From Corallium rubrum (Eukaryota > Cnidaria > Anthozoa > Scleralcyonacea > Coralliidae): DNA of 64,000 nucleotides. The notes under the pieces were generated by a model, which saw nothing but the letters and a program-made list of their open reading frames with translations, was not told the DNA's origin and did no database searches. The position numbers and the translations under genes were made by a program. Positions within the stretch are counted from its first letter, which is position 1, and every line of letters begins with the position of its first letter. Below, piece after piece: positions 10,606-27,200 of this stretch. The stretch lies in assembly GCA_964035015.1 (NCBI GenBank), contig OZ035998.1, forward strand, positions 12,982,143 to 13,046,142. Reading direction: 5' to 3'.

Positions 10606-11207
10606 GAGGTTGATTTTAATGTTGTCTACTGCTTTAGTTTATTTGTATAGGTAATAATAGCATGGTTTCGAGTGCAATTTGGAAGAGAGAGAAAACACAT
10701 GCTATGCTATACTTTGATAATCTTTGAAAAACTCACGAATGCATGTTTTTTCAAATTGCATGAAAAACTATGCTATTACTTATTAATAATATACATGAAG
10801 AACTGTTCAAGTCAACTGTACTTACGACATATTTGTAACCTTTTCGACTCGTCCACTCCTCGTATATTTGGTTGTTTATAAACGTTTTCCTTCTTTCACC
10901 ACTTCTTCAAAATTCCTGCCTTTGTACTAATTGTACTAATGTTTAATTTAATTGTTTCAATTGTTTTTTCTTACTTTTCCCTCCGTGAACAAGTATAAGG
11001 TATTTCATAGCTAAACTACATTCTAATCAACAGGAGGAACAGAGTAGGAGGCGGGTATCCCGTTTGTTAAGGGTAAAGGATAAAGGACGGGGGAGGGGGC
11101 TAATCATACAAGGCATATCCAAATTAGTTACACTATTGTCCTTGCTTGCAGCCAGCGGCTGAATTGCGTAGGACGCAGATCAACGTGGCCGTGCACACAG
11201 TAATCGA
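10606..11207. other. Intergenic DNA
   Basis: AT-rich, no supported gene. A G-rich patch lies near 11088-11100. Confidence 0.6.
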
Positions 11208-11388
11208 AATATAGTAAGGTTAGATATACTGCCGAAACAGAGAACGTATATATAGTAGTCTAAGGTTTCGAGCGAAGGCCCTTCGTCAGAGAGAAAAGGC
11301 GAAGGGCCTTCGCTCGAAACGTTAGACTCCTACGTTCTCTGTTTCGGCAGTATATCTAACTTTACTATATTTCGATTGTTGTTTCTAC
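11208..11388. repeat. Palindromic pair of Penelope-type terminal fragments with hammerhead-like cores
   Basis: CGAAATATAGTAAGGTTAGA at the left is mirrored at the right (TCTAACTTTACTATATTTCG). The core GTTTCGAGCGAAGGCCCTTC at 11266-11287 is mirrored at 11301-11322. The same core is found at the 3' end of the Penelope-like element at 41.3 kb, which identifies the source. On the minus strand the left arm reads CTGACGA, a short stem, then CGAAAC. Confidence 0.65.
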
Positions 11389-13236
11389 ACTGCCTACGCA
11401 GCACGCTACTTTTATTACACGACACAGTAGTCTGTTCAGACCACGGATCACTGCTAAGATGTTAGTCGGACACAACGCAAGTCGGACGTGGACTTTTACA
11501 AGTATATGTAGAGCTATAAGTACAATTTGAAGAGTTATCTTGCTTGAGCGATAGATGCATATATACGCCTTCGAATGGCATCACATGCTATTAGCGAACC
11601 TTGAGTACTCAGCGCAAGGTATACATGCTTCAATGAATTTTGTAAAGTCTGGTATGCATTCATTTAGACATCTCAACCATTAATAATTCATGAGGAAAAC
11701 ACAAAGGAAATCGGTACCGTGTCTATGGTTTGGATATCGGAGGAAGAAATTACATGAATTAAGAAAACTTTTACCTTGATTTTCTCTTAAAATACTGATT
11801 TCTATGAGATGCTAACACTCGGAGGAGTGTTTCATCAGGATATCCAAACACTTCAAAGTTTGTTCAAAAACCTCGGCTTCGCCTCGGTGTTAACGTCTCA
11901 GTGTTTGGATATCCTGATGAAACACTCCTCCTCGTGTATGATATATTACATACAGCATTTTTGTATTATACTTGTATGCAGTTCACTAGTTCAATTTTTC
12001 TGCTGGAATGTTGAAAGGACGTAGTTAAAAGGACATAGTAACAGCTAGATTTCTTTTTGTTACCGATTTAGTTTGAAAAGTGGTTGCAGCCTTGTCGGGG
12101 TTTTGTTTGTCTTGTCTGACATTATCACAGAAGAAAAAGAGCAAATTTCATCACATCCTGTATATACTTGTTCAGACTTACCACGACAATGAACATATCC
12201 TAAGGTACACATTATTACTTTTATGTTGATGTTTTTAGTTTGTGCATATATCTATTTTTTGTTTGTTTGTTGTAGTAACTTTATTACGACCTAACAATAA
12301 TAGATATTTTACGTTAAGTTGTATATAGTTGTGAACGGGCGGTTACAGGCCTCTAAGCCAGCATGCCCACCATTCAAGGCGCCTAGCCAAATAAAACCAG
12401 TTTATTTTCACAAGTATTAGAGTAGAATAATGCAAACTAAAGAGATACAAAGCTCAGCAGGAAGAATATCAAACGTACTATATTTTAGCACTCTTTAAAG
12501 TGCATATAACGTCAAAAGAGGATTCAAACGAAGTATTGCATAGGTTTAGAAATATAGTGCCTCAAACATGCCAAAATCAGTGTTTTCAACGAGTTCAAAA
12601 AGTCTTAGCCCGGAGAAAACAGTCTGGATCGAACTGGACTTATCGTATATGACGTCAAATTGGGAACATGTATGTCGCTAGTCAAACTGAAGTTGCAAGT
12701 AAGTATTATAGGTTTTTTTTTCTTTCATCATGCATATTCCATGCAGTGCAACTTGTTAGAAGACAGCAGACACCCGAAATTTTAATACAATATTTACTAA
12801 CAACTTTAGTGTGGCGTGTTCCCGATTTGACTTCATATGCTCAATTTGACCCAAACTGTTTTCTCCCGGCCAAGACGTTGAAAACGTTGTTTATGAGACA
12901 TTATATCTATGGAAATACTAATCTGTTATATCTATGCCATAATGCCATACCTTGTTTGAATCGTCTCAATAAGGCGGATTGATTAGACAAGGGGGGGGGG
13001 GGGGCATTGACGTTATATACACGTTAACCTCATCTCTTTAGCTTGCGAACTGTTATTCATGCATGATAAATTAAACCCCAGTCTTAATGCATCAAGATTA
13101 TATTATTCCTAATACAACCAGCAATGGGGAACGCGAAAAACCGGGAACGGAAAAAAGTAATTTTCAAAAGCCGAGGTCGGAAAAGCCCCATGGCATGGGG
13201 ACAGTTTGCCCTGCCGCTCTTGACGCATCGCCGACC
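11389..13236. other. Intergenic DNA with one MITE hairpin
   Basis: No supported gene. It contains the hairpin at 11813-11935 and a G15 run (12989-13004). No ORF here resembles a known protein. Confidence 0.6.
11813..11935. repeat. Hairpin element with about 31-bp arms
   Basis: AGGAGTGTTTCATCAGGATA (from 11823) continues into TCCAAACACT and is exactly mirrored by AGTGTTTGGATATCCTGATG and following bases (to about 11930). The loop is about 48 nt. Likely a short MITE. Confidence 0.7.
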
Positions 13237-13446
13237 CCCAGTCTTAATTATATATATAGTAATAGGACAACTGTGTGTTAGTTAGTGTTTTCAGGTTTAG
13301 AGCTAGTTGGTGAAGTTTGTTTTGGTCTGTTTTGCTGTACAAGCTGTCGCGTAAATAAACTCTGAGCTCCCGACAGGACTCGAACCCACAACCTTCCAAA
13401 TGCCAGCCGAACGCTCTCGCCACTCAGATGATAGCTAGACCGAGGT
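13237..13446 (-). mobile_element. tRNA-derived SINE (candidate)
   Basis: Read on the minus strand, the head at 13446-13370 has an A-box-like GTGGCGAGAGCG and a B box GGTTCGAGTCC at the spacing of a tRNA promoter, followed by a non-tRNA body ending in TA repeats near 13245-13257. The anticodon stem does not pair, so this is not a working tRNA gene. One copy only; the family cannot be confirmed here. Confidence 0.5.
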
Positions 13447-14052
13447 TGTTTTCGATATTTATACCTGGCTAGTCAAAAAGTTAATTGCATGCACTCCCAT
13501 TGCTATTAGTTTACGCTTTATTACAGTATTTCCAAACAAACATTTGTTGCACGTTGCAGAAAATTTGTTATAGCAATATTTTTTTATGAAATTTCTCAAT
13601 AGCGTACCGTCGACCTGCACAAAAAGCGGACAAACAAACCAAAATTGACTTTCAAATGATTGCAAATGAGCCATTATCTCTTGTTTGGACTGCAAGAATT
13701 ATGGGTAAAATGGACAAACTTAAATAGTGACGTCATCACGACGGAGCGCTATTGATGTAGCATCACGTATTTTCAACATCGCCTACGCTTGTAAACATAA
13801 GTAAGTAATTGTGTACTTTTATGCTTGTAAATTGTCAGACAGTCAATACACTCGAAAGCCGTTTATCATCTGATTTTAAAACACCTCGAAGTGGAGTTAA
13901 ACAACTCGGCTATCGCCCCGTTTTTCAACACACTTCTCATTGTTTTCAAATCAGATAATAAACAGCTTCTCTTGCATGATATATTACATTAAATATTCGA
14001 AAGTTGTGTTTGATCTGATATAAAAACACAGAGAAGTGCGTTGAAAACCAAG

Positions 14053-14131
14053 GTAAATATAAACTTCTCAAATAAATCAATATTTTGATAATAAATCTAT
14101 ATTGATTTATTTGAGAAGTTTATATTTAAAC
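14053..14131. repeat. Perfect 30-bp-arm hairpin
   Basis: The arm TAAATATAAACTTCTCAAAT plus the next ten bases is exactly mirrored after a loop of about 16 nt. The size and perfection resemble either a tiny MITE or a small-RNA precursor; the sequence alone does not decide. Confidence 0.75.
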
Positions 14132-14279
14132 ATACATGAACGCAGCAACCCCTTCGCCGGCTTCATATGCATTTTTGTCCCCTTCCTCCCAATTTGTTAT
14201 TGTTTATAATTAATAGCAAAGTTTATCTGTACTTATGTATTTACAAAAGGAGCGAGGCTCTGGGTACGAGATTGGGTTT

Positions 14280-14285
<6 letters not shown>

Positions 14286-14347
<62 letters not shown>
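14286..14347. repeat. (TA)n microsatellite
   Basis: About 31 TA units. Confidence 0.95.
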
Positions 14348-14352
<5 letters not shown>

Positions 14353-14984
14353 TATAGATAGCAGACTTATATAGATATAGGAGATATGTATATGCGTGAT
14401 CACAACGGGGGTCCCAAGATGGCGGCTCAACCGGGGCAAAAACTCCAATGACCCTGACGGGACAAGTCCCTTTGAGTAACTTTAACTGTAAATAATTGTT
14501 TCCAGCCTGTTGTGAACCTCAAAAACATAGGTAGTTTGAAGTACGTAGTTGAAATGTTAAATGTTTGTTGTTTCGGAGGTGGTTTGGGTTTATTTAGTCT
14601 TTAGAGTTGTGTACGCCACAAAATCAAGAGATTCTTTTACGATACTTATACGGTTGTCTGATTAATTTTTTCAATGAAATCGCACATTTTTGTGAGTAAT
14701 TATTACTTTTGAGGACAAGTCATACAACAAAATGAAGACTGAGTATTTTACCTTCTTTTTTGATGTTGCTATATTATAGTCCGTACAATAGTTACGCCAT
14801 ATGCACGTGATAGACAATGTTTAATTAAATTTAATGTTCTTGTATTCGTGAGACAATTTCAACGGCTGTCGAAGGAAGATGATTTATCTGATTTATCTTT
14901 TTTCCCTCTGAGTCAAACGAGAAAGTGGTTGCATATACTACTTACAACAAAGAAACGTGCCTTAATCTAGTGTCATAAAAGTAG

Positions 14985-15360
14985 CCTTCGCTCGAAACCG
15001 TTAGACTCCTAGGTTCTCTGTTTCGGCTGTGTATCTAACCTTACACAGACAGAACCCCTTTCCGGCCTACGCAAGCTTCGGGGGAAAAGTGGCTCTGCCA
15101 ACAAACTCGATCTTCGCCCCAAGTTTGGGGCAGTCAGTAAGGTTTTAAACTGGTCAAACAAGTTCTAGTTTACGAACACGCGTAAACTAGAAAATAGGAA
15201 GTGACGCGTTAGAGCCTGGGCCCAAAATAATATCATAGCAACCGTTCACGTATGCTCAAAAAGAAATATCGAGTTTGTTGGCAGGGCCCACTTTCCCCCG
15301 AAGCCTGCGTAGGTCGGAAAGGGGCTCTGACTCGCAGGGTAACCTTACTATATTTCGATT
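14985..15360 (-). repeat. Orphan Penelope terminal fragment split by a MITE
   Basis: CCTTCGCTCGAAACCGTTAG and TTCTCTGTTTCGG at the left and CCTTACTATATTTCGATTG at the right match the terminal repeat unit at 11208-11388. The two halves flank the MITE at 15045-15339. Confidence 0.6.
15045..15339. mobile_element. 295-bp MITE with 9-bp target duplication
   Basis: TAACCTTAC occurs at 15036-15044 and again at 15340-15348. Inside, inverted arms of about 65 bp (CCCCTTTCCGGCCTACGCA and, at the right, TGCGTAGGTCGGAAAGGGG) define the element. Confidence 0.8.
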
Positions 15361-18300
15361 GTTAATTCTGTCATGTTTGCGCATGACCGTGCATGAATGA
15401 TGATAGCTATTCCGATGTACAGACATAAACGTACTTTGGCAAATATGTATTTCAATACAGCATCAATTATCGCGTATTTATCTGATTGTATAATAGACCA
15501 AAACTTTACACTTTGCTGACACTTGAACCTTCATTATAACAACTTTCCATACCCTTAAAAGCCATCAGATTTAATTTTCCGTCATATGAACATAAAACTA
15601 AATGTCAACACCCTGATGACCATGCATGCTTGTATACTTGTGGTTATGATTCTGGTCGCAGCTGTTTCAAGACATCATGCGGTTACAGCATTATTCATTA
15701 AAGAAATGTAATCGTACAATTTGTTACCAAGCAACTGTATATCACGTGATATGATTTCAGTTTCATTTCGGTCGACAACACCCAGCCATAACGGAAGTCT
15801 GATACTGATAAGCATTAAAAATTTCAACAGTTTAACCTGAAAAAGGAAATATAAAACGTTCGTGAAATCAGGTAAGAAAAAAAATATCTATATTATACCA
15901 AGGTATATATTATTTGTTCTATAGGAAGACTACGCTAAGATATATGCGAACCCAAAAATGAAAACACAGACGCAAGTTTCAGACAAAGAGTTTTAGTTTC
16001 TTACTCTGTGTTGTGTGGCGATAATATACAAAATATATAGTCATCAGTATATATAGTTCTATAAGAAACCCACACATTGTCGTTGCAACCAGACAGTAAG
16101 AGCAAACACGCCATCGCGGGGTGTGATATGCATTCGATGAACATTTGTGTTAGTCTGATGATCATTAGCGTGGGTTAAAGATCCCTTACTGATAATTTTC
16201 CCCCATGCATGATAATTATAACTATATGACTTTCTCTCAATGTAGTTATTTCTGCTTGATGTGAACCATTCAAATGTCACGTGAAACGTTTGGGTGAATC
16301 GAACAAAGGCTATTGCTGTATAGACAAGTCTTGATGTTCCCTATTTAGTTCCTGTCTGTTTTTTAGACTGCAAGGATATACCGGAAAATTTCTTTTTAGC
16401 CACACAAATATTTTCGAACAGTACATAATTGGCATAAAAACCACGCTAAATGTACAAAACGACGCCAACGTTTTTAAAACGTTTGGTTGATGTGACAAGG
16501 AGCGTCTCACAAACATCTTACATTTCTTTGCATATCATTAAATTTTCAGCAAAGTTAAGTACTCCATGCAGTTAATAATTTATCATTGTTCGCAATGGTT
16601 AATGTTTTGGAACAATATTATTGCATATATAGTATAGATAGGTAAACTTTAGTCATTTGGCGCTATACTATCGATTTAACATGCATGCACTCAGGAGTTC
16701 CAAGTGAAAGTATATTGTTTGGTCGAACATGTTTACACAGCATATGGCACACACAAAGGAGCTATATTCTAAAGATCGCAGCATTCAACTTCACAAATTA
16801 TTCACAAAATATGGAAATCTTCGCTCCGTGTGACGACGTATCATTCCTCAAACATGACGTTTTGCTGAAGTTTGTGTTATGAGACACAAGTGGTGGCACA
16901 GTCAATTAGCCTAAACAGGGCTATATTATATAATATATATAGGTGTATATTTTAAACCGACAAAAGACAAGCTTACTAAATTTTTATCTGGCAGTGTAAT
17001 TTTATTCCCGGAAGTTACCCATTGAAGCCCAGCCTTATACAGTACCTTTATTATATGAATATTGGATGTCAACTGACATAATAGCTTATATTGATTATTG
17101 AGCCCGGTTCTCACATGATCGCTTACGATCACCGCGCGATCGCTCAAAAATGAACTCTGGGATCGCAACTTATAACATGGCCACCGACAATCGTGTGCCG
17201 GCTGTTTCCATACGAGTGCTGCCGGATCGCGTCCCTCGCATGCTTGGAATATCCGGCAAGTGCAGTTATTTAATTTTTGAGTACCAACCTTATTGGTTTT
17301 TTTTTAATATTTATGAAGACGTGCACTCTAGCACATTTTGGACATCTTCAATGTATGTATACTTCTCGTTTGAAAAATCCTTAGCTTGCTCGGTTTTAAT
17401 CGTCCCAACGTATCTTTGGATCGGGGCTTGGATGTATTACATATACTACTAAACACCAGATTGCAGAGATTGCAGCAATCACTGTTTTCATATAAAACCG
17501 CGACGTTCGCCGAGATTGAACATTTTCTATATCTCGGCGGGCGATTGTGATCGATGCGAAAGGGGTTTCCATATATATACAATATTGATGAAATTCATTC
17601 AGATTGTTCCAAGCTACACTGATGAGCTGTTGTAGTACAGCGAAACACGTGTCTGTAGATTGAACTATATATATATATTCAGTCGATATATGATTGCTGC
17701 ATGCAGATCTATATCGCAGCGGTTGTACATTGGTGTACAGAAGCCATGCAGGTCTGGGCTAAGTAAACAAGTAGTTAAAAACACTTCTATAGCTTTGGCA
17801 AACGCTTTACTAATATTGCATGACGTATATAATCTTCATAACCAATATGATGCTCTAAAGTCTAAGCAGAATCACAGAATTAGATATCAATTGGAACGTT
17901 TTACATGGACATGGATCTTGTAAAATTGTCTTCCAACTTGTCTTGCAACGGCTAAATCTGTTAAGTCTAGTTCGCTTTGAAAGTTGAAAATTTCCAAATT
18001 TCAAAGCCCGCTCCGCCCGCACGACAAAGCGGACGTAATGGAGACGGCCTTAACTCATTCCTGTCCGAGGGCTTTAGCCAGAATAAATTACAAAAGCCGA
18101 TTCGGACAGGAAAGGGTTGCGCTTTGACCTTTGCGACATGCTGATTAGGAAAGTGGAAATGTTATATAACAACAATTAGACGAGCACGGAAGATAAGAAA
18201 GGAAAATTAAATTGTAAGACAAAAACGAAAGTATATCGGGAAAAAACAACATGTGGCCCAATTTGAAAATTAATATATAAAGTGCATGCATGCTTCGACA

Positions 18301-19027
18301 TGTGACGATGTTTGTATGTCTGTCTGAATCCGGCGCGCTCTGCGGCCAGAATTTTACTACATAGAAGTGAATTCGATTCAGGTCAAAAAGAAACGAAAAG
18401 AAAACCATTTTTGCTTCGAGTCGTGGCTTAAGGGTTAGGGAGTGTTTACATGCGCATGAATGAAAGTTGTCCCTATATAGTAAAAGCTGGTCAACCAATT
18501 ATACCCTGCGCGTGAGCAAACTTTGAATTTATTTTGTTTAGTCCCGTCAGCGGTCGAGCGTTTGCACGGAGAATTTAATTCACTTGCCTCGGGTTGTATA
18601 GGGTCACCCTCCGGGTAGGGACACCCTCTGCGAGCTGAGGTAGGAACCCAAGTGGGTTATAACAAAATGTATTCTCGCATTGTATAGGGCCATGTGACAA
18701 TTTTCAGTTCTTTTCCCTTGGCTTTGGTAGTAAAGCGATATTTTTGGGTGCTCTAATGGTTTTAAAATGCATCAAATGCTCTTTCACGGACAATAGATTT
18801 CAAAAATATTAGAAGATGAACGTCCAGTAGTTTGACTAATCTAACCCGCTCTTGAACATTTCAGCGACGCATATATATGCAATTTATGGGAATGTTGGTA
18901 ATTATGTTGTAAATAGTTATCGTAATAAGTAATTATATTGTAAATAGTTATTATAAATAGTTGTATTGTAAATAGTTATATTGTAAATAGTATTATTGTA
19001 AATAGTTTCCGAAATTTTTCTTTGCAG
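15361..19027. other. Intergenic DNA upstream of the reticulon gene
   Basis: No supported gene. It contains a short dyad element (18046-18118; TCATTCCTGTCC mirrored by GGACAGGAA), also seen at 37.2 kb, and a degenerate TATTGTAAATAGTT minisatellite (18903-19008). A 5' exon of the reticulon gene could lie here, but I could not identify one. Confidence 0.55.
18903..19008. repeat. AT-rich minisatellite, TATTGTAAATAGTT type
   Basis: Roughly six imperfect copies of about 16 bp immediately before the first reticulon exon. Confidence 0.7.
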
Positions 19028-22317
<3,290 letters not shown>

Positions 22318-22552
22318 ATTGCTTTATAATTTATATACTGTCTTTTCATTTACAACCATTGTTATCTTGTTTACCATTAGGCCTTGTTCACATTGTGATT
22401 TATCGTTCTGAAATAGATCTAGGTGAAAACCGACAATCAATCATTTTCTATGTAACTCGGGGAACAGTATGACCATACTAGATCACAAATAGAACTTGAG
22501 GGCAGAATTGGGATATAATTGGTAATCAATGAAATATCACCAGGTGTAAGGC

Positions 22553-23015
<463 letters not shown>

Positions 23016-23227
23016 ATTATCATTTATCACACGAGTGAACATTGATTAACCATCTTATCTCATAGCTTTTCTGTAATTAAATAATTTTTTTCTATTTTTT
23101 TTCAAAATCAACACCTATTATAGATCATAGCTGTAAATGGAGGACCCACTAGCTCTGCTGAAAAACGTATCCTCCTTAAATAATAATGCAAGACGTCTGA
23201 GTTCCCTGACGAGTAAAATCGAGTGTT

Positions 23228-23456
23228 GAAATAACAATCGAAATATAGAAAGGTTTGCGATACTGCCGAAACAGAGAACGAAGGAGTCTTAAGGCCCATT
23301 TCCACTCAGGAAAATGTTCCTTGGACAGAACATTTTTCTTTGTCTTATGAGCTCTCGGGTGAAACTAATGAACTTAAGACAAAGAAAAGTTTTCTGTCCA
23401 AGGAAAATTTTCCTGAGTGGAAATGAGTCTTAACGTTTCGAGCGAAGGCCCATTAT
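23228..23456 (-). repeat. Orphan Penelope terminal fragment split by a TTAA MITE
   Basis: CGAAATATAGAAAGGTTTGC, GAAACAGAGAACG at the left and ACGTTTCGAGCGAAGGCCC at the right match the unit at 11208-11388. The unit is cut short after AAGGCCC. Confidence 0.6.
23293..23429. mobile_element. 137-bp TTAA-flanked MITE
   Basis: Arms begin CCATTTCCACTCAGG and end CCTGAGTGGAAATG, with TTAA at 23289-23292 and 23430-23433. The interior has CTTTGTCTT and an inverted AAGACAAAG, as in the related cluster near 51.5-52.1 kb. Confidence 0.8.
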
Positions 23457-24263
23457 TAATGAATTACACCTGTAAAGATGTGCAATTCAAACACTAAATA
23501 TAGAAAATAAATTAAATATAACAAGTCTAACAACTTAAATACAGTCGTTGGCATGCACCTAAGCGTATACACCGCCCGCCTGTCAAAACATGTTCTAAAT
23601 TAAAGCCAAAGTTAATCGCTTTGATATTAACACCGTGGGTTTGGCGAGACGTGATTGGCTAAGGGCACATTCATGTGACAATAATGTATTGTTCGAATCA
23701 CTGATCTCGAAATAATACTGGATTAACTATCTATTGTTTAAAAATGAAGCCGAAAAAATCCGCCATTACTAAAGGGACCAAGTGATGGTCTCAATTTCTA
23801 GCGTATTCTGGCACCGATATAAACATTTTTTTGAATGAGATGCTAAATATTTGAAAGAAATATAGTTCAATTTTCTTTTTGGGAACAGAAGATGTTTTAA
23901 GAAGACATAAAGACATTTTTCAGCATGTTTGGTCCCTTAGTAATGACAGATTTCTTTTGTTTAGCTGGCTTCATTTTATGAACCAGTGGACAATAGGTTG
24001 CACTGGTTCGAATGTATCGAGTGCAGGGACGTAGCCCCCTTTTGATATAAAACAACAGACATGTAACTACAAAACTGATGCAATATGCCATTGTGTCAGG
24101 AAATAAACTGTAAACAGTGTATTCAATCTACTGATTGTATGCATTTTGAGTAATCTATGTGACGTTTGCGTGTTTTGAGTATTTTATATGACGTTTTTTA
24201 ACCTTTAGAGCCTGTAAAATCTTACTCCAAAAGCCAGGAAATGGCATTTCAGCGACTCTCGAT
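23457..24263. other. Intergenic DNA
   Basis: No supported gene. An inverted pair (CATTACTAAAGGGACCAA at 23764-23781 and TTGGTCCCTTAGTAATG at 23929-23945) suggests a small decayed MITE. Confidence 0.55.
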
Positions 24264-27200
24264 ACAGTCGGACCTACGGTTTCAGTTTCGCAGTAGTTCA
24301 GATTCAGATTCAGATTCGAATCTGAAACTAGAGGTGCATTCTGCGTAGAAAACCGTAGATCGCCGCGAAGTCCATCTGTGGGTGCCAATCATTTATCAAA
24401 TATACCCATGTCCATGAAAGTGAGCTTCAAATAAACCTATTTTGGAGCCTGTAGAGCGCTTTATTTAGTCAGGAAAAATCCAGATAGCGAACCAGACATA
24501 ACGCTCTTGCGACGTTTCGACATGTTGTCTCGAGCGCTCGTTAAAATATAATCCGTTTCTTAACAAAATGTACAAGGTTTACGCCATTCTTTTGTCGAAT
24601 ATATCAATAACTATGATATAATTGATAGCCTAAAGCAAATTACAGTTTTCTAACGCTTACCGTTCCGCCAGGAAAAATCCAGAAAGATAGCCAGCGAAAC
24701 GCGGCTTTAGTAATCTGACACGAACGTAAACAACAAAGTCGACAACAAAATCGCTTCGTCAGAGTCATCTTTATCTTTTAAACTAAAGACTTCTTTTATC
24801 AAATATACCTATCCTTAAACATTGGAAATATTGAAAAAATAATTTTTCTTTCAAAGTACTACTCGTTTGGACAGGAAAAATCCAGAAGTGAAACGAGTGC
24901 TTCAACAAAAAATCAGGGGGGATTTGCAATCGGGCTTTTTTCTTATTTTTAGTATCTTTAACTCAACCTATGAACTGTTTGTAATATATCTTAACACTAA
25001 TATTCCAACATTTGGCATCTTAAAATATATAAACTTCAAACTCCTTAAAACAAATCTATATTGCTATTATTGCCCCAAAAAACTAGTCTAATTCTGGGGT
25101 TCAACCCCCCGGCATTTTTTAGTTTCGTATTCGTAACTGACCAGTTTCAGATTCAGTTTCAGATTCGAGCCAAAAAGCTGTCGCTGATTGTAAAAACGCG
25201 GATCGAGGATAAACATTACAAGGTGATGGCCCCGCATTTCAAATATACCCATGTGGAATAAATTTTGATTTCGACAGTGTTGTTCTCAATTTTGTACAAC
25301 TTTTTAGAAAGTCGGGAAAAATCCGGGAAGCTTGTAGTACATAATGTTGATACAACTTTCCGACACGTTTTGAGCGCCGATGAAAGTATTATATCATTTC
25401 CTAGCAAAAGGCATAAAGTTTATACGATTCTTTTGTCGAATATATCCATTATTGTAATATACCTAATAGTTTGATGCAAATTACAGTTTTCTAGCGCTTA
25501 CCGTTTCGCCAGGAAAAATCCAGAGAGACAGCTAGCGAAACGGGACTTTACTTGTCTGACAGGAACGTAAACAACAAAGTCGACAACGAAATCGCTTCGT
25601 GAGAGTTGTCTTTATCTTTTAAAGACTTCTTTTATCAAATATACCTATCCTCAAATATCATAAAAAATTGTAGATGTAATTTTTCTTTCAAAGCACTTGT
25701 CGTTTGGATAGGAAAAATGCAGAAGTGAAACGAGTGCTTAAACGCAAAATCAAGGGGGTTACTCAACTTAAGTTTTTTTTCCTGTAGTTTTTTTAACCCA
25801 ACTTACAAACTGTTTGTAAAAACATCTTAACACTAACATTCTAACAATTGTCATTTCAAAATATATAAGCTCAAACTCTTTAAAACAAGTCTATATTGCG
25901 GCAAAGAACTAGCCCCATTTTGGCGTTTAACCCCCCGGCATTTTCTAGTTTCATATTCGTGATTGGCTAGTTTCAGATTCACTTGTTGATTCGAGCCAAG
26001 AAGCTGTCGTTGATTATAAAAACGCGGATCGTGGATAAACCTTGCTGGGTGATGGACTCGCATATCAAATATACCCATGTTGAATAAATTTTGCTTTCGA
26101 CAGTGTTGTTCTCATTTTTTTAAAACTTTTTAGAAAGTCAGGAAAAATCCGGAAAGCTTGTTGTACATGAAATGTTGCTGCATTTTGCTGCATGCTTTGC
26201 GACATGTGTTGAGAGCTGATGAAAGTATTATTCTTTTTCATGGCATCAGAAGTTGCAAAAAAATGAGAACAACACTGTCGAAAGCAAAATTTATTCAACA
26301 CAATTTATTCACCCAGCAAGGTTTATCCACGATCCGCGTTTTTATAATCAACGACAGCTTCTTGGCTCGAATCAACAATTGAATCTGAAACTAGCCAATC
26401 ACGAATATGAAACTAGAAAATGCCGGGGGGTTAAACGCCAAAATGGGTCTAGTTCTTTGCCGCAATATAGACTTGTTTTAAAGAGTTTGAGCTTATATAT
26501 TTTGAAATGACAATTGTTAGAATGTTAGAATGGGTTAAAAAAACTACAGGAAAAAAAACTTAAGTTGAGTAACCCCCCTGATTTTGCGTTTAAGCACTCG
26601 TTTCACTTCTGGATTTTTCCTATCCAAACGACAAGTGCTTTGAAAGAAAAATTACATCTACAATTTTTTATGATATTTAAGGATAGGTATATTTGATAAA
26701 AGAAGTCTTTAAAAGATAAAGACAACTCTCACGAAGCGATTTCGTTGTCGACTTTGTTGTTTACGTTCGTGTCAGATAACTAAAGCCCCGTTTCGCTAGC
26801 TGTCTCTCTGGATTTTTCCTGGCGAAACGGTAAGCGCTAGAAAACTGTAATTTGCATCAAACTATTAGGTATATTACAATAATGGATATATTCGACAAAA
26901 GAATCGTATAAACTTTATGCCTTTTGCTAGGAAATGATATATTACTTTCATCGGCGTTCAAAACAACGTGTCGGAAGTTGTATCAACATTATGTACTACA
27001 AGCTTCCCGGATTTTTCCCGACTTTCTAAAAAGTTGTACAAAATGGAGAACAACACTGTCGAAATCAAAATTTATTCCACATGGGTATATTTGAAATGCG
27101 GGGCCATCACCTTGTAATGTTTATCCACGATCCGCGTTTTTACAATCAGCGACAGCTTTTTGGCTCGAATCTGAAACTGAATCTGAAACTGGTCAGTTAC

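Larger units (their letters stand above)
13447..14984. other. Intergenic DNA with hairpins and a (TA)n tract
   Basis: Contains inverted fragments around 13865-13990 (AAGCCGTTTATCATCTGATT type), the perfect hairpin at 14053-14131 and a TA microsatellite at 14286-14347. No supported gene. Confidence 0.6.

Noticed and set aside
13370-13446. Functional tRNA gene on the minus strand
   Set aside because: Box A and B are present but the anticodon stem does not pair and no acceptor stem closes.
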